Assembly (NCBI GenBank): GCA_018340805.1
Contig: JACMZG010001913.1
Location: 38,050,755-38,114,754, forward strand
Direction: 5' to 3'
Source: Microvelia longipes
Lineage: Eukaryota; Arthropoda; Insecta; Hemiptera; Veliidae
DNA: 64,000 nt
A program made the translations under genes and the position numbers. Under the pieces are notes generated by a model, which was not told the DNA's origin, ran no database searches, and saw nothing but the letters and a program-made list of their open reading frames with translations. Shown piece by piece: positions 12,254-23,759 of the stretch; position 1 is the stretch's first letter; each line of letters begins with the position of its first letter.

Positions 12254-12450
12254 TGGGTGTGTGTGTATGTATGTACGAGATTTTTGTGCCCTACTCGTCT
12301 CTATAGGACACGATAACTTTCGAAACTTAGTACAAAAATCAAACTTGTTAATGTCCTGGACCCTATTGTTCATAGAATATGTGTGACGTTATTAACCCAC
12401 AATAATGACCCCACAAACATTTCAAAGAATGACTTACCTTTATACATATA
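12252..12450 (+). repeat. family A/X-like core fragment, decayed
   Basis: cttagtacaaaaatcaaact, then gtgtgacgttattaacccac and aataatgacccc, follow the order of the family A core, with the CRE changed to TGACGTTA. Confidence 0.5.
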
Positions 12451-12589
12451 TTTTCTATACATATACTACAATGTATGGTTCACAAGAATACGAAGTTCAT
12501 TTTATAATTAGAATTAGTTCTGGTTTTATTGATTGACATATATATGTTAAACAAAACAATATGTCATTAATTAAATCAAGTTTTTTCAC

Positions 12590-12715
12590 TAATACATTTG
12601 AAAAGTCGCTTATATCACGGTAGTATGTCATATTTATAAATCAGTAATATCACGAACCGCGGAGCGAGGTAAAGGAGCCTTCGGCCTCTTGTTTTTATGA
12701 CACCGGGGGCTAAAA
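12590..12715. repeat. family Y fragment with GC-rich hairpin
   Basis: atttgaaaagtcgcttatat..ggtagtatgtcat..aatcagtaatatcacgaac is repeated, diverged, at about 30022-30095. The GC-rich part gagccttcggcctc holds a C(TTCG)G hairpin motif, and the other copy has gaggccgaaggcct at the corresponding place. Confidence 0.6.
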
Positions 12716-13552
12716 AAAAAATAAATATGAATTTTTGGATTTTAATTTTACATTTAGATAGTGATAGTTGGAAAAATAAATTTATAAAAAGTTTGTGAGT
12801 TTTGTTATTTGACAATATATATAGAGAAGTCGTATAGACTCCGGACCGGCTTTACACAAATCAGCGTTCTTAAAAGCAAAGGACCTTTTTCCAATAAAAA
12901 AAACTAGGCCTTTTTTGTCAACTTTACACTCAACCAACCGAGTTAGTGACGTTATAAAATCCTACTTTTAAACAAAGATCTTATCTATTAATAATAATTT
13001 AATAATAATGACCACTGAAACAGATTTTCAGTTGGTACAACTCCCTCCAAGCAGCGCACTTAATTAATGATTTTTCTACATTAAAATGTATATACTAATT
13101 ATTATCATTACAATATACTGTAATTAAACTACAAACTCATTTTAATATTAATAACAACTTCTCGTATATATAATTAAAAATTAACCATGAGATCAATAAC
13201 AGAAATAATTAAAATCTAATTATATTCAGGCATAAATGCAGTCCCTACATTATAACTAATTTATGTTCCTCTCTAAACACACTTTATTTTATTCCAATAG
13301 GGCCCCATGTCATTTTAGTAAAAACATTGCCACGGGGCACCCTGGAACTTTTCATTAATATCGCAAAAGTTAATCTCATGCTCACCACTACAGACTCGCA
13401 TCGCTCGCTCTCATAAGACGAAAAACTCCTATTTTATATTGCAGTACGTCCCTGATTCCCTTGTTTCGTTTTCCTTTTTAATAACTTCCTGTATCAGCGA
13501 ATTTTCATAACAAAAAATGACGAAAGGTAAAGAGGGGAGGGTGGAGGGGTGG
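12716..13552. other. gene-free stretch
   Basis: A minus-strand family A tail relic is visible at about 13330-13425 (ggggcaccctggaac, gactcgcatcgctcgctc). No gene seen. Confidence 0.5.
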
Positions 13553-14312
13553 ATTTTTACTTTTTCTCATTCATAACCTAGGTATATAGGCAAAGTATTG
13601 TGTTTGCATGAAAAATCTGAAACCGGGATGTCACCAGAATCAACCGTTTCAAGCGTTTTAAGGCCTCCTGAGTGGTTTTCTCAAAGTAAAAACATACATA
13701 ATATCTGTATGTATGGTGTGTGTGTATTTGTGAGTGTGTGTATCTGTTATCATCGTAGCGCCCAATATATTTATGCTACAAAGTTAAAACTCTGTACAAA
13801 AATTAGTCTACCGTTCCAGTTGTGCTATTCGGAAAATATTCTTATGACGTCATTACTTATAATAATGACTCAGCAAAAATATCAAAAAATCATAAAACGA
13901 GGAAAAATTATGTGTTCGGATTGAGATTTTGCACGCATTTAGTTATTTATAAGAAGAACATATTTGTCAAGTTTCATCTCATTATCACCATTAGTTAAAT
14001 TTTTATGGAATGACTTGTATAAGTTTCTTAAAAAATCTGAAAATTATCAAATTGAGTTGAAATTGAGTACAAGTATATCTTTGCGTAGTAAATAAGTTTC
14101 GTTTCAATACGGAAGGTATCCATGATTTTGGTTGTATCATAAAAGTGAAGCAGCATTGAAGATGCTCAGTGCTACATGGGTGACCGCTGAGAATGAAACG
14201 GATGCATTTAATATCTGAGGGACGAGAGAAGCGAGTCCAAAGCTGCGAGGATGAGCGTAACGAATCCGATGTAATGAGGAAAAATTCCAAGGTACCCTGT
14301 ATCCGGATTTTA
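13553..14312 (+). repeat. family A copy, full length
   Basis: It starts at tttttactttttctcattca and ends at ggtaccctgtatccggattt. The core has both TGACGTCA (13845-13852) and TGACTCA (about 13866-13872). The 5S-like module is at about 14135-14196 (cagcattgaa..cagtgct.catgggtgaccgctgag). The double tail follows (gagaagcgagtccaaag, gaggatgagcgtaacgaatc). Frames at 13598-13924 and 14003-14290 are not shared with other copies. Confidence 0.85.
14135..14196 (+). repeat. 5S rRNA-like module in family A
   Basis: The stretch catgggtgaccgctgagaat and the preceding aaaagtgaagcagcattga match the internal-promoter half of 5S rRNA. Confidence 0.65.
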
Positions 14313-15944
14313 TTTTCTAGCCGGCTTTTACCTGTAAATTAAAATCTAAACATAAATTAATTTATTATTCGTATCTGTTCATAATTTAATTAACAACAAG
14401 GTATTTGATAAAATGTTTCATAAATTGTGTATTAATATTTGCATTATTCTCAATAAAAATATTTTCTGAACGCAATTAAAATATCTATAATATTATTAAT
14501 CTGTAATATATTAATATGTTTAGTTATTCATAAGATTGATCTTAGAGTGCATGTAATTAATAATCGTTTTGAAAATTATTAAAAATCGTGCAGCCAACAC
14601 GTTGTTTAAATTTTAATATTTTTCCTAAACAAGTAATATCCATTGTTATTATTTTCAAGTTGTAATTAAGAATCCGTGTGCACAATATTATTAAAGTAAA
14701 TTCATTCCTATAACTAATTTATTATGATTTCATTATACATTGAATTTTAAAGTTGATTAAAAAGATATGGTTTCGATAAGATACAATCATTCGTAAGAAC
14801 TGTGCTGCATAAAATATCAAATCCTGTCTTTCTATTGGTTCGATGCCAGATTCAGTTCCTTTAAATTCCGTTAATTTAGTTTCGCATGTCCTTTTAATTT
14901 GACACCGAGACCTCTTTTAGTTATTGTTCTATAGAAGTTCTTTTAGTTCTATTTGTCATGGAGTATACTACATAATGAATAATCAAAGGTGTCCAGGTGA
15001 CTTTTTCATGTTTCGTAATTCAACCGAAGGAGCCTCTCTAGCAATGACAACACTATGGTCTCCTTTAATAGAAGAACGTTTACATCGTTGTCTAAAGTTT
15101 TGTTTCTTTTGTTTCCAAAAAAGGCAACACTGACTGTTCCCGCCAACTTATTTTAAAATATTTCGTGTCTCGTTTTCTATTTCTTTTGTCTGTGTTAACT
15201 TGAAAGTTAAGTTTTGTCAATATTGTAAACAAAATAAGTGTTTGTAAGAATCTTAGAATAGTGAAAACTTGTTCGAGTAAAATTATTTAAAGATACCAGC
15301 CCTACTGTTCTTTCAGGTTTACAGTCCCCTGAAGGTTTTATTCCTGATTCATAAGACAAATCTAAAATTCAAGCGATAGAGCCGCTCTAGAAATAATATC
15401 AAAATGGACTCATCTCATAAGACGAATCTAAAATTCACCCTATAATTTAACAAAAAAATAGGTAGCTATATAGCAATATAATATGAAGTGTTCAAGTGCC
15501 ATCAAAGCTAAAGGCATAAGGAACAATTTTTTGGTGGAATTAAATCCTTTTATATACTTTTTCAATGACGGAGTGGAAATTACGAGTACTTTTTTTTAAT
15601 CCCCCTCAGGCATTATTTGCTAAACTAGGCATTCAAGAACAAAAGAAATAAAAAATTCTTTCATCCAGAGAGATTCTGTGTAAAGAAACACGTTAATGGA
15701 TCTGAAAGAATACGCTTATAATGATGTTTCAAGTCCTAAAGCAAACAAATGAAATCTAAAGTAAAAATAATAATAGGGAAATATGGGAATATTTAATCAA
15801 TACATAACATAAAACACAGTCATCCATCAGTGAATACTTTTAACCAAACAATCCGTCTGTCAAAAAACAAATGATTGCATGATTACTCAAAAAAGCGATC
15901 ATAACTTCAGTAACATTATTTAAAAATGTCAGGTGCAGGAAACC
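14313..15944. other. gene-free stretch
   Basis: AT-rich. The 69-codon frame at 14924-15133 has no recognised domain. A short local repeat (ctcataagacgaatctaaaattca and a relative 70 bp upstream) lies at about 15350-15435. Confidence 0.5.
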
Positions 15945-16378
15945 CATTACGTTTCCTCACCGCATCGGATTCGAAAGGCTCTCCTCGCTACTTTGGACTC
16001 GCTTCGCTTTGAGATAAGATCAGCGGTCACCCATCCAGGCACTGACCTCCGTTAATGTTGCATAACATATATGATCCAAGAAAAATCGTATTTGTCGAAT
16101 TGAATTGAAAATTAGTATACTTATTTATTCTTTAAAAGAATGCACTTAAATTTCAAAATAAGTTTTTTATAAAAGGGTAAACAAGATATTAATGGAAATT
16201 AAACTAATGCTGATAATGTGATGATAACTGGTTTTATATAAGACTACATGCGTGCTAAACTTTATACCGATCAAAACATTTTTTCTCGTTTAATAAATAT
16301 TTGACGTTTCACTGAGTCATTATTGCCGGTTATCATCATAAAAATATTTTATGAATAGCATAACTGGACCTAAAGATT
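15945..16378 (-). repeat. family A copy, minus, 3' part
   Basis: The tail (cctcaccgcatcggattcga, ggactcgcttcgct) comes first on the plus strand. It is followed by a 5S-like module on the minus strand (16019-16077), attaaactaatgctgataatg and a TGAGTCA site near 16314-16320. The copy is cut before the start block. Confidence 0.75.
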
Positions 16379-16379
16379 G

Positions 16380-16857
16380 AAAACTAAAAATATATGAAAA
16401 GTATTGTGACTGCAAAAAAATATTTATTTTTATAAATAAATATTTATTAAATAAGTTATTAATTATAAAAAAATAAATTAACCTTGAATCCCTTTTCGGT
16501 GTTTTTATTACCTTTTGAGTGGTTTTCACAAAGTTATATATCTGTATGTGTGTGTGTCTTGTAGCTCTTAGTGATTTAAAAATCAGATAATAATTTAATT
16601 GAGTTGAAACTTTGCACAAGGGAAATACTTAAGGTAATAAATAAGTATACTATGTTTCGTTTCAATACGGGAAGTATTTCTTCAGTATTTGTTACTCTAT
16701 AAAAACGAGTCCAAAGGCGGGTTGCAATATAATTTTGGTGATTTTAGTATCTTAACGACAAAAGAAACGAGTCCGAAGTAGGGAATCCGAGAAGCGAGGC
16801 CGTAGCGAATCCGATGTGATGAGGAAATGTTCCAAGGTACATCGCACCCAAAACTTA
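16380..16857 (+). repeat. family A copy, internally deleted
   Basis: Start block, gagtggttttcacaaagtta and tctgtatgtgtgtgtgtc are present, then it jumps to aatttaattgagttgaaact and ends with the tail (acgagtccgaagtaggg, cgtagcgaatccgatgtgat, aaggtacatcgcaccc). With the preceding minus copy it forms an inverted pair. Confidence 0.7.
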
Positions 16858-17196
16858 TATAAATTTAATTGTTGCACTAATAAATATATATTCACCAATA
16901 ACTTAAGAACGAAAAGTTGAATAGCTATAGAATTTCACGACAAATTCATTATGTGTTACTATATCTCACAATATGTCCAACGTCAAAAACAGTAATGAAG
17001 TTTAAAGTTTGAGGCTGTCAAAGTTTGAAAATCCAAAACTCGATATTTATAAGATGAAAACTGATAAATCAATGAAGTTCAGTAGATCTTACCATAGCGG
17101 TACTTTTGTGTCATATTTCAACTATAGATTGTTAAAATTTTAGATTTTTACGTTTTTTTTTTACTTTTGACTCCTTAGCAAAAAAAAAAAAGGTTA
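16858..17196. other. gene-free stretch
   Basis: No gene or repeat recognised; it leads into the minisatellite. Confidence 0.5.
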
Positions 17197-18011
17197 TAGA
17201 AGTAAAAAAATCTCCTAAAGGACACCTCAGGTACGTAAAGAGTGTCAAGTAAGTGTTTTAACAGCCTAAGCAAGCTAGAAGTAAAAAAAATCTTCCTAAA
17301 GGACACCTCAGGAGTAAAAAGAGTGTCAAGTAAGTGTTGTTTAACAGCCTAAGCAAGCTAGAAGTAAAAAAAATCTTCCTAAAGGACACCTCAGGTACGT
17401 AAAGAGTGTCAAGTAAGTGTTGTTTAACAGCCTAAGCAAGCTAGAAGTAAAAAAAATCTTCCTAAAGGACACCTCAGGTACGTAAAGAGTGTAAGTAAGT
17501 GTTGTTTAACAGCTAAGCAAGCTAGAAGGTAAAAAAAATCTTCCTAAAGGACACCTCAGGTACGTAAAGAGTGTCAAGTAAGTGTTGTTTAACAGCCTAA
17601 GCAAGCTAGAAGTAAAAAAAATCTTCCTAAAGGACACCTCAGGTACGTAAAGAGTGTCAAGTAAGTGTTGTTTTAACAGCCTAAGCAAGCTAGAAGTAAA
17701 AAAAATCTTCCTAGGACACCTCAGGTACGTAAAGTGTCAAGTAAAGTGTTGTTTAACAGCCTAAGCAAGCTAGAAGTAAAAAAAATCTTCCTAAAGACCT
17801 CAGGTACGTAAAGAGTGTCAAGTAAGGTGTTGTTTAACAGCCTAAGCAAGCTAGAAGTAAAAAAAATCTTCCTAAAGGACACCTCAGGTACGTAAAGAGT
17901 GTCAAGTAAGTGTTGTTTAACAGCCTAAGCAGCTAGTTCCTAAAGGACACAGGTACGTAAAGAGTGTAAGTAAGTGTGTTTTAACAGCCTAAGCAAGCTA
18001 GAAGTAAAAAA
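17197..18011 (+). repeat. 83-bp minisatellite, about 10 units
   Basis: The unit contains aagtaaaaaaaatcttccta, aaggacacctcaggtacgt, aagagtgtcaagtaagtg and ttgtttaacagcctaagcaa in that order. The ctaaaggacacctcagg block recurs about every 83 bp from 17214 to 17937. Units differ mostly by one- to four-base deletions. Each has donor-like gtaagt and caggtacgt and a ttgtttaacag acceptor-like string. Confidence 0.9.
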
Positions 18012-18914
18012 GGGGTTTGCTTCTCTCTGGTAAGTAAATAACTCTAATATTTTATTAATGGAAATTGATTACCTTTCTGAATAAACATCTACAATAACAC
18101 ATCTGCGTTACAACAAAGGTCATTCAAAGATTTTGTAATAATTAAAATATAATTAAAATTGTAATTTAAATTTAATTTAATCTTTATAATATTAGAAAAA
18201 GGAAATGAAAAACAAATTGAAAACATACCAAAGTAATGAAAATAATTATTTCCTAATACAAAATGCTTTTTAATAATACATCGTACCCACGACAATATGA
18301 TTAAATAAAAATCATTAGTATAATTAAAAATTGTTTTCAATGAAATTTGATAAAAAATTATATTTAAAATACACTACTACAGATTTTTTTTTAAAAGACA
18401 ACCACCAAAAATAAATTAATTAAGATTATTAATAATGAAAATAAAAGCGGGGAGCTTTGTTTGAATAAGTAACGACCTAATTAAGACTGCTGTTTAGAAT
18501 ATTAAAATCAGGGGTTGGGGCTGTCATGTTTAAATTGTTTATTGTAGAGAACTACCAAAATCCGACTCTAAAGCTAGGGATTTACACAATTACATCGACT
18601 CCAAAATCCCTTGGAAAGACATAGGACAAGTTAGGCTCGGGTCTAGAATTCCCCTATTTTACTACGAGCAGTCAAAGCTTGTTTTTCAATTGGATTAAAA
18701 TAAGGGGGATTTTATTATCGAAAAGGTAACAATGTGTACAACAGTATTGCTCGAGGCTTGACCTATCACGATTTCTAAGTATAAAACCTGACTTAATGAT
18801 AATAATGAAAAAAACTTAATAATACAATTATTGCGTTCCCAGAAAAATAATCCTGGCGCGGAAATACACAAGCCAGGCGAATTTCTATAAAAGTTTCTAA
18901 GTGCTTTGTAGAAG
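18012..18914. other. gene-free stretch
   Basis: AT-rich. At about 18853-18892 the text cctggcgcggaaatacacaa..ggcgaatttc recalls the family X left end. No gene seen. Confidence 0.5.
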
Positions 18915-18958
18915 TGATCGCTTGATCCTTAGAGTAAGCGTGAATGGAGTCCATTATA

Positions 18959-19183
18959 AATAATGAAGGACAAGAAGTCTCTCCACAATATAAAACTATA
19001 TTGGCAAAGCGCTTTCAACCAAACTAGAGGCCATCATCAGTGCAAAACCGTTGAGATGTAAAGAAGAAAAGTGAGTCTATGTTTTTCTATTAGATATGAG
19101 AGTCTGACTCTGAGTCTGAGAGGTTGAAAGAACTTTGCCAATAAAGTTTTATTTTGCGGAGAGACTTCTTTTCTTTCATTATT
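18959..19183. mobile_element. small TIR element with hammerhead-like motif
   Basis: Left arm 18959-19020 and right arm 19122-19183 are about 62-bp imperfect inverted repeats (aataatgaa..., agaagtctctcc, ttcaacc; mirrored as ggttgaaag ... ggagagacttct ... ttcattatt). The direct repeat tgatcgctt at 18915-18923 and 19183-19191 could be a target duplication, but it lies 35 bp outside the left arm. No coding frame is present, so this is MITE-like. Confidence 0.7.
19004..19045 (-). other. hammerhead-ribozyme-like core (candidate)
   Basis: On the minus strand CTGATGA (19040-19034) is followed by a possible stem (ggcc/ggtt), GAAA (19016-19013), a short self-complementary agcgct and then TT. The gca before CTGATGA can pair with tgc after it. 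An extra T between CTGATGA and the stem departs from the consensus. Confidence 0.3.
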
Positions 19184-19191
19184 GATCGCTT

Positions 19192-19830
19192 AAGTTTTCG
19201 GTTCATAGTTTATAACAGTAGTAGCATTATGACTTGTACTACTGATAAATAAAATAAACTAAACGTTTAAAAAAATAAATGAAAAAGATTATAATCTCTA
19301 TTTGTTTTTCTGAGGCATCTTCAAAGGAAATGCGGGTATTTATTCGATACATTATAGAAATGTAAGGTTATCACTCAAAATTTAATATTCAGTTTATGCT
19401 AATATGGAGAGATTGATGATTTCTATAACAAATTTAGGAACAATAAGTAAAGCCATTGCTTAGGTTATAAAACATATACGGGAAACTTAAGCAAGGGATG
19501 GAATAATAAAGGAAATTCGTCCAGTCTGTTATTTTAATGTTTAAAGAAACTATTGGTATAGTGTCATTGTGCCATTGTATAGTGTAAATAAAACAACAAA
19601 TTAGTAAACATAAAATTGTCTTTGAAACTAAGATTCGAACCTGGGAACCCTGGCTTTGAGTACTAGAGGTCACATGGCCTTTAGACCGATTTCATTCAGC
19701 ACCCTAGAAACACAATAATTTAGTACCTTTTTTCCCGAAGGTTGAGTTAAAAATAATCTGTTCAAGAGATAATAGGAAGTCAAAGAAAAGATAGGATAAA
19801 TAAGTATAATCTTTCAAACATTTCGCTAGA
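19192..19830. other. gene-free stretch with a tRNA-like relic
   Basis: At about 19628-19690 the minus strand reads as a possible SINE head (ggtctaaaggccatgtgacc, then caggttcgaatctt as B-box). No gene seen. Confidence 0.45.
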
Positions 19831-19945
<115 letters not shown>

Positions 19946-19974
19946 TGAATTAAAAAGTGCAATTAAAATGCAAG

Positions 19975-20054
19975 CCTCGAGCTGGGATTCGAACTCAGGA
20001 TAGAATTTTAACTCTCAATGCGGGTACGCTTTAACCGACTGAGCTATCCCGAGG
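19975..20054 (-). pseudogene. tRNA-like sequence (tRNA relic or SINE head)
   Basis: On the minus strand, cctcggg at the 5' end pairs over seven positions (one G-T) with ctcgagg at the 3' end. A D-arm/A-box (tagctcagtcggttaaagcg) and a T-arm/B-box (gagttcgaatccc) are correctly placed, and the length is 80 nt. The anticodon arm does not fold normally; the best local stem, agagt/attct, leaves a four-base loop. A functional tRNA gene is therefore unlikely. No CCA is encoded. Confidence 0.6.
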
Positions 20055-21309
20055 ACGAAGTTAGACATAAGTTTTCGTTATCGTTAATCCTTTGAAACGT
20101 TTTAGTGATGCACTCTCAGTTCTCAGGCCTGCTATGGGAGTCTATGTAATATAAAAAATGTTTTGAAGGAAATTCGCGCTAATAATATCAAAATTAATAA
20201 TGGAAATAAATTGATAAAGGAATACACTGAAATATTTTTCATAATGACTTTAATCGGTTAAATCATCAATATAATTAGTACATAGATTATCGAATGATTG
20301 ATGAATATAGAGTTCTATAGAATTGTTAAGTCTGTACTATCGCACGATTTTTTGTATAATTCAAGTTCTCTCAGGCGATATTTTAATTTATCACATCAAT
20401 AATTAATTGCCACATTTTTTTCTATCACTAACAATTTAATTTATAGAATTAATAAAGTTATCATTTCATGATATAAATAATAATTATTTTTAGTCATATA
20501 ATTTTAACCGACTGTTTCTTAAAGTCGATACGTATAAGTGTATGTACTTCTAATAAAGGTTTCGGTAAAAAAAATCAAATCTGGCGCTAATGGAATAAAA
20601 CAATCCAAGGTCCAAGGTCGATGCGACCATTAGTACTCAAAGCATGGGTTGTCAGGATCGAATCTTGGTACCGTCGATAATTTTTTATCGTTATATTCCT
20701 AACTAATACTTTTCCTTCCATCATAAAACATTTTTGATTTCCCTTGCCACCAATTTTCATTAAAATGTGTGCTTCATTTCTTAACAATCCAGTTTTTGAT
20801 TAAGTTTCAGTGTAATGCTTCATAGTCGAACAGTAAAATTTCTACTTGTTCACCAATTATTTTCCTAAACGGATTTATACATATAGAAATTTTTAAAACT
20901 AATTATTTCTAATCAGAAGAAGTATAGACGGAGTTAACTAAGATACATCACAAATTTTTACTCAAGCCTTGCCACATTTTTTAAGAGGGATATTCTTTAA
21001 AATGTTGATGTACAGTGCAGCTGACCATAAGATGTATGGATTTAGAGAGTGCCCACTGTCTGTGATATGATCAAATTGTTTATCTATGTGATATGGAGTT
21101 TATATCATTTTAAGTTACTTAAAAATCAATATCCTTTAAAACATCCATAAAATTGATTAAAAAGTAGAAATGTTATAAAACACAAACCGAAACTTGAACA
21201 TGAAATAGATTGGAGAGTAAAAAAAGCATTTCAAAGGAAATCCGCTCGGTTCACGGACTTCCACGCTAAAATGTTTCAAACTTATCCTCTGTGGCTAGAC
21301 CTTCAATTT
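20055..21309. other. gene-free stretch with a SINE-like fragment
   Basis: At about 20580-20700 the order ctggcgcta...accattagtactcaaag...caggatcgaatcttgg...cgataattttttatcg matches the tRNA-like unit at the end of family X (24934-25035). The rest is unrecognised. Confidence 0.5.
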
Positions 21310-21837
21310 AGGGTGCATTCGCGACGCTCGAGCGCTCAGAGCGCTCGGGTCAGTGTGTTCAGTGGTGGAGGGGGATAGTGGGGACAAAAATTCCCCCACC
21401 ATCGTACTGACCACACTTAGACTCGCGAACGCGTTTTATTCAGGCTTGTGTGTACAGTTGTTAGGTTATATTACTGTTGTTGTCATTTTTTTCAAAAATT
21501 CAATCATTAAATTAAAGGTAAAACGTATAAATTAAAGAGAAACAGCACAAAACAGCAGAAACACAATACAGAATCAGCACAGCACAGTACATGTGAATAT
21601 GAAGGTGACATCAAATTTTGTATTTCCCGCTAAGAAGGTTTCAATTGAATAGGAGTGGGGAGAAGTGAACGAACTGAACCTGCCGAAAGCACGATTAGTA
21701 GGATCAGTCCCACCACTACCATCCTGGCTTTCCGCTTCTTTTGGCTTCTCCCCCTGGCCACGATTCTGAGCACAATCATGGTAACTAGAATAAACCTCTT
21801 GTTCAGAACGCTCTGAGCGCTTGGACGAATGCACCCT
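21310..21837. mobile_element. TIR element, non-autonomous
   Basis: The left end agggtgcattcg..cgctcgagcgctcagagcgc is mirrored by the right end gcgctctgagcg-like text ..gacgaatgcaccct. Inside is a second inverted repeat (gtcagtgtg...tcccccacc). The TIR style suggests a hAT-type MITE, but no 8-bp target duplication is visible. The 102-codon frame at 21574-21882 crosses the right end and is not recognisable. Confidence 0.65.
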
Positions 21838-22912
21838 TACTAAGCGGTTACATGCATAACTGAGGCCGTGCTCAGTAACCAAAAATATAACTTAACGGAC
21901 AAAGGAAATAAATATTTGGCACTTATGCATTTACTTAGACCCTAAAAAGTAAATATGTATCTTTTTTAAAATAACTTTTATTAAATAAATAAATATAAAA
22001 TAATTACCAAAAATATATACCGTATAACACCGAAATGTTTTGAACTTAAATCTAAGCAAATCATTATCTCAGGCTACTTCCTACAAAAGAGAGAGAACCC
22101 TAAAGCTTGTTAATAAAAACTAGGTCTTAATTAATAAAATGTTATCTATCTATTAAAAATTACATCACAATCTTTGAAAAAATATTGGCAAAACAATTAA
22201 AAACGTGAAGTTTGATAAACCCGGTTTTATTTGAAAACAATCAAAATAAAGACGAACCTTCAATATTTAAAACAAGCAGGATTACTAAAGATTTAGATAT
22301 TCAATTAAATAAAATAAAGCTTTCGCTTAATAAAAGTATTAGGCGATTATTAAAGTAAAGGGATTTCTGTATAAATAAAATAAACTAAACGATAGAAAAA
22401 TAAATAAATAAAAAAGATTATAATCTCTATTTGTTTTTGTAAGCCTAAGTTTCGCCATATTAGTTTAGAGAGTAAAATTGTTTTGAAATTCCAAAAAAGG
22501 GATTTTGTAAAAGGAATAATTAGTCTCAATTCGTTAAAAAAAGTCGGATTTTAGGAGTTCCTTTCTACCTTTAGATTGTGAAGCTATAAAACAAACCACA
22601 GCCAGTAATAAATCTACCAAAAGTGTTTGGCTCTTAAAAAAGCTTAAGATAGAAAAAAAGGGTAGAAGAATCCCAGAGGTTACATTTGGAAGGAGATTGG
22701 GGAATGCTAGCAACCAAATCCAGGGGTATTCCGTTTTAAACAACATTAAAACCGAGAGAGATTGTTCAACAAATTCCTCCTTTAAAAACTGTATATATTT
22801 TAAGTAAGGAACGCAAATTACTTATTCTAAAAATTGCAATGTAAATAAACAGTTTTATGCCCATTGAAGATACTAAATTAAATTTATTGAAAATAATATT
22901 TGTGTTTCATTT
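21838..22912. other. gene-free stretch
   Basis: AT-rich. The text gataatctctatttgttttt with its flanks near 22390-22440 also occurs near 19245-19310, a short unclassified repeat. No gene seen. Confidence 0.5.
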
Positions 22913-23759
22913 AAAAAAATCGGATACGGGGTACCTCGGACCTTTTCCTCGCCACATCGAATTCGCCACGCTCATCCTTTCTGCATCGCTCGTCCACAGA
23001 ATTTACAATTTGCCAAATTTATACAGCAAAATGTTTTAAGTATTTACAGGTTTTACTCGATTCACTCAGAATAAGATAAGAAAAGCATCCGTTTCATTCT
23101 CAGCGGTCACCCATACAACTCTGAGCACGATCAATGCTACTTCAATTTTATAATCCAAAATAAATTATAGGTATACCTTCTCGCATTCCAACAAAACTCT
23201 GTGTACTTATTTTTTAAGTAAAGCTTAGTAAACATTTAGTACACTTGTACCAAATTTCAACTCAATTAATCAATTTCTTGTTTTACAAATTTTTAAAAAA
23301 CGTACACAAAACATTTGATAAAAATTGAACTAATGCTGATAATAAGATAAAACTTAGCACATATGTTTGTTATTTACATAGCTACATGTATAAGACTTGT
23401 CTAGAACATGATAACTTTAATTTAGATCGCATCATTTTTCCCACTTTTTTATTTTTTAAAATTTTTGCTGAAACATTATAGCGGGATAATAACGTCATAA
23501 AAAATATTTTCCGAATAGCACAAGTACAGCAGTAGACTGATTTTTGTACAAAGTTTCAACTCTTTAGCATAAATACACTAGGAGCTATGATGATAACAGA
23601 CACGCACACACACATGCAGACAGACAACTTAGAGAAAACTACTGAGGAGACAACTTAAAAACACCTGAAACGGATAATTCTGGTTTCATGCCGGTGTCGG
23701 ATTTTTATGCAAACACAATACTTTTCCTTTATACCTACGGTATAAATGAGGAAAAGTAA
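22913..23759 (-). repeat. family A copy, full length, minus
   Basis: Read on the minus strand it runs from ggtataaagg-type start (23759) through the gtctgcatgtgtgtg block, a core with the CRE altered to TAACGTCA, a 5S-like module (23099-23157) and the tail, ending ggtaccccgtatccga at 22913. It is the longest complete copy seen. Confidence 0.85.
23099..23157 (-). repeat. 5S rRNA-like module in family A
   Basis: The plus strand reads cagcggtcacccatacaact...gagcacgatcaatgctactt, the reverse complement of the 5S-like block seen in the other copies. Confidence 0.6.

Noticed and set aside
17197..18011. CRISPR-like regular repeats
   Set aside because: The whole 83-bp unit is repeated with no variable spacers, so it is a minisatellite in a eukaryotic genome.
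19975..20054. Functional tRNA gene
   Set aside because: Acceptor, D and T arms look good, but the anticodon arm does not fold with a 7-nt loop, so a relic or SINE head is more likely.
21574..21882. 102-codon frame as a protein
   Set aside because: It runs across the right end of the TIR element into flanking DNA and has no recognisable motif.
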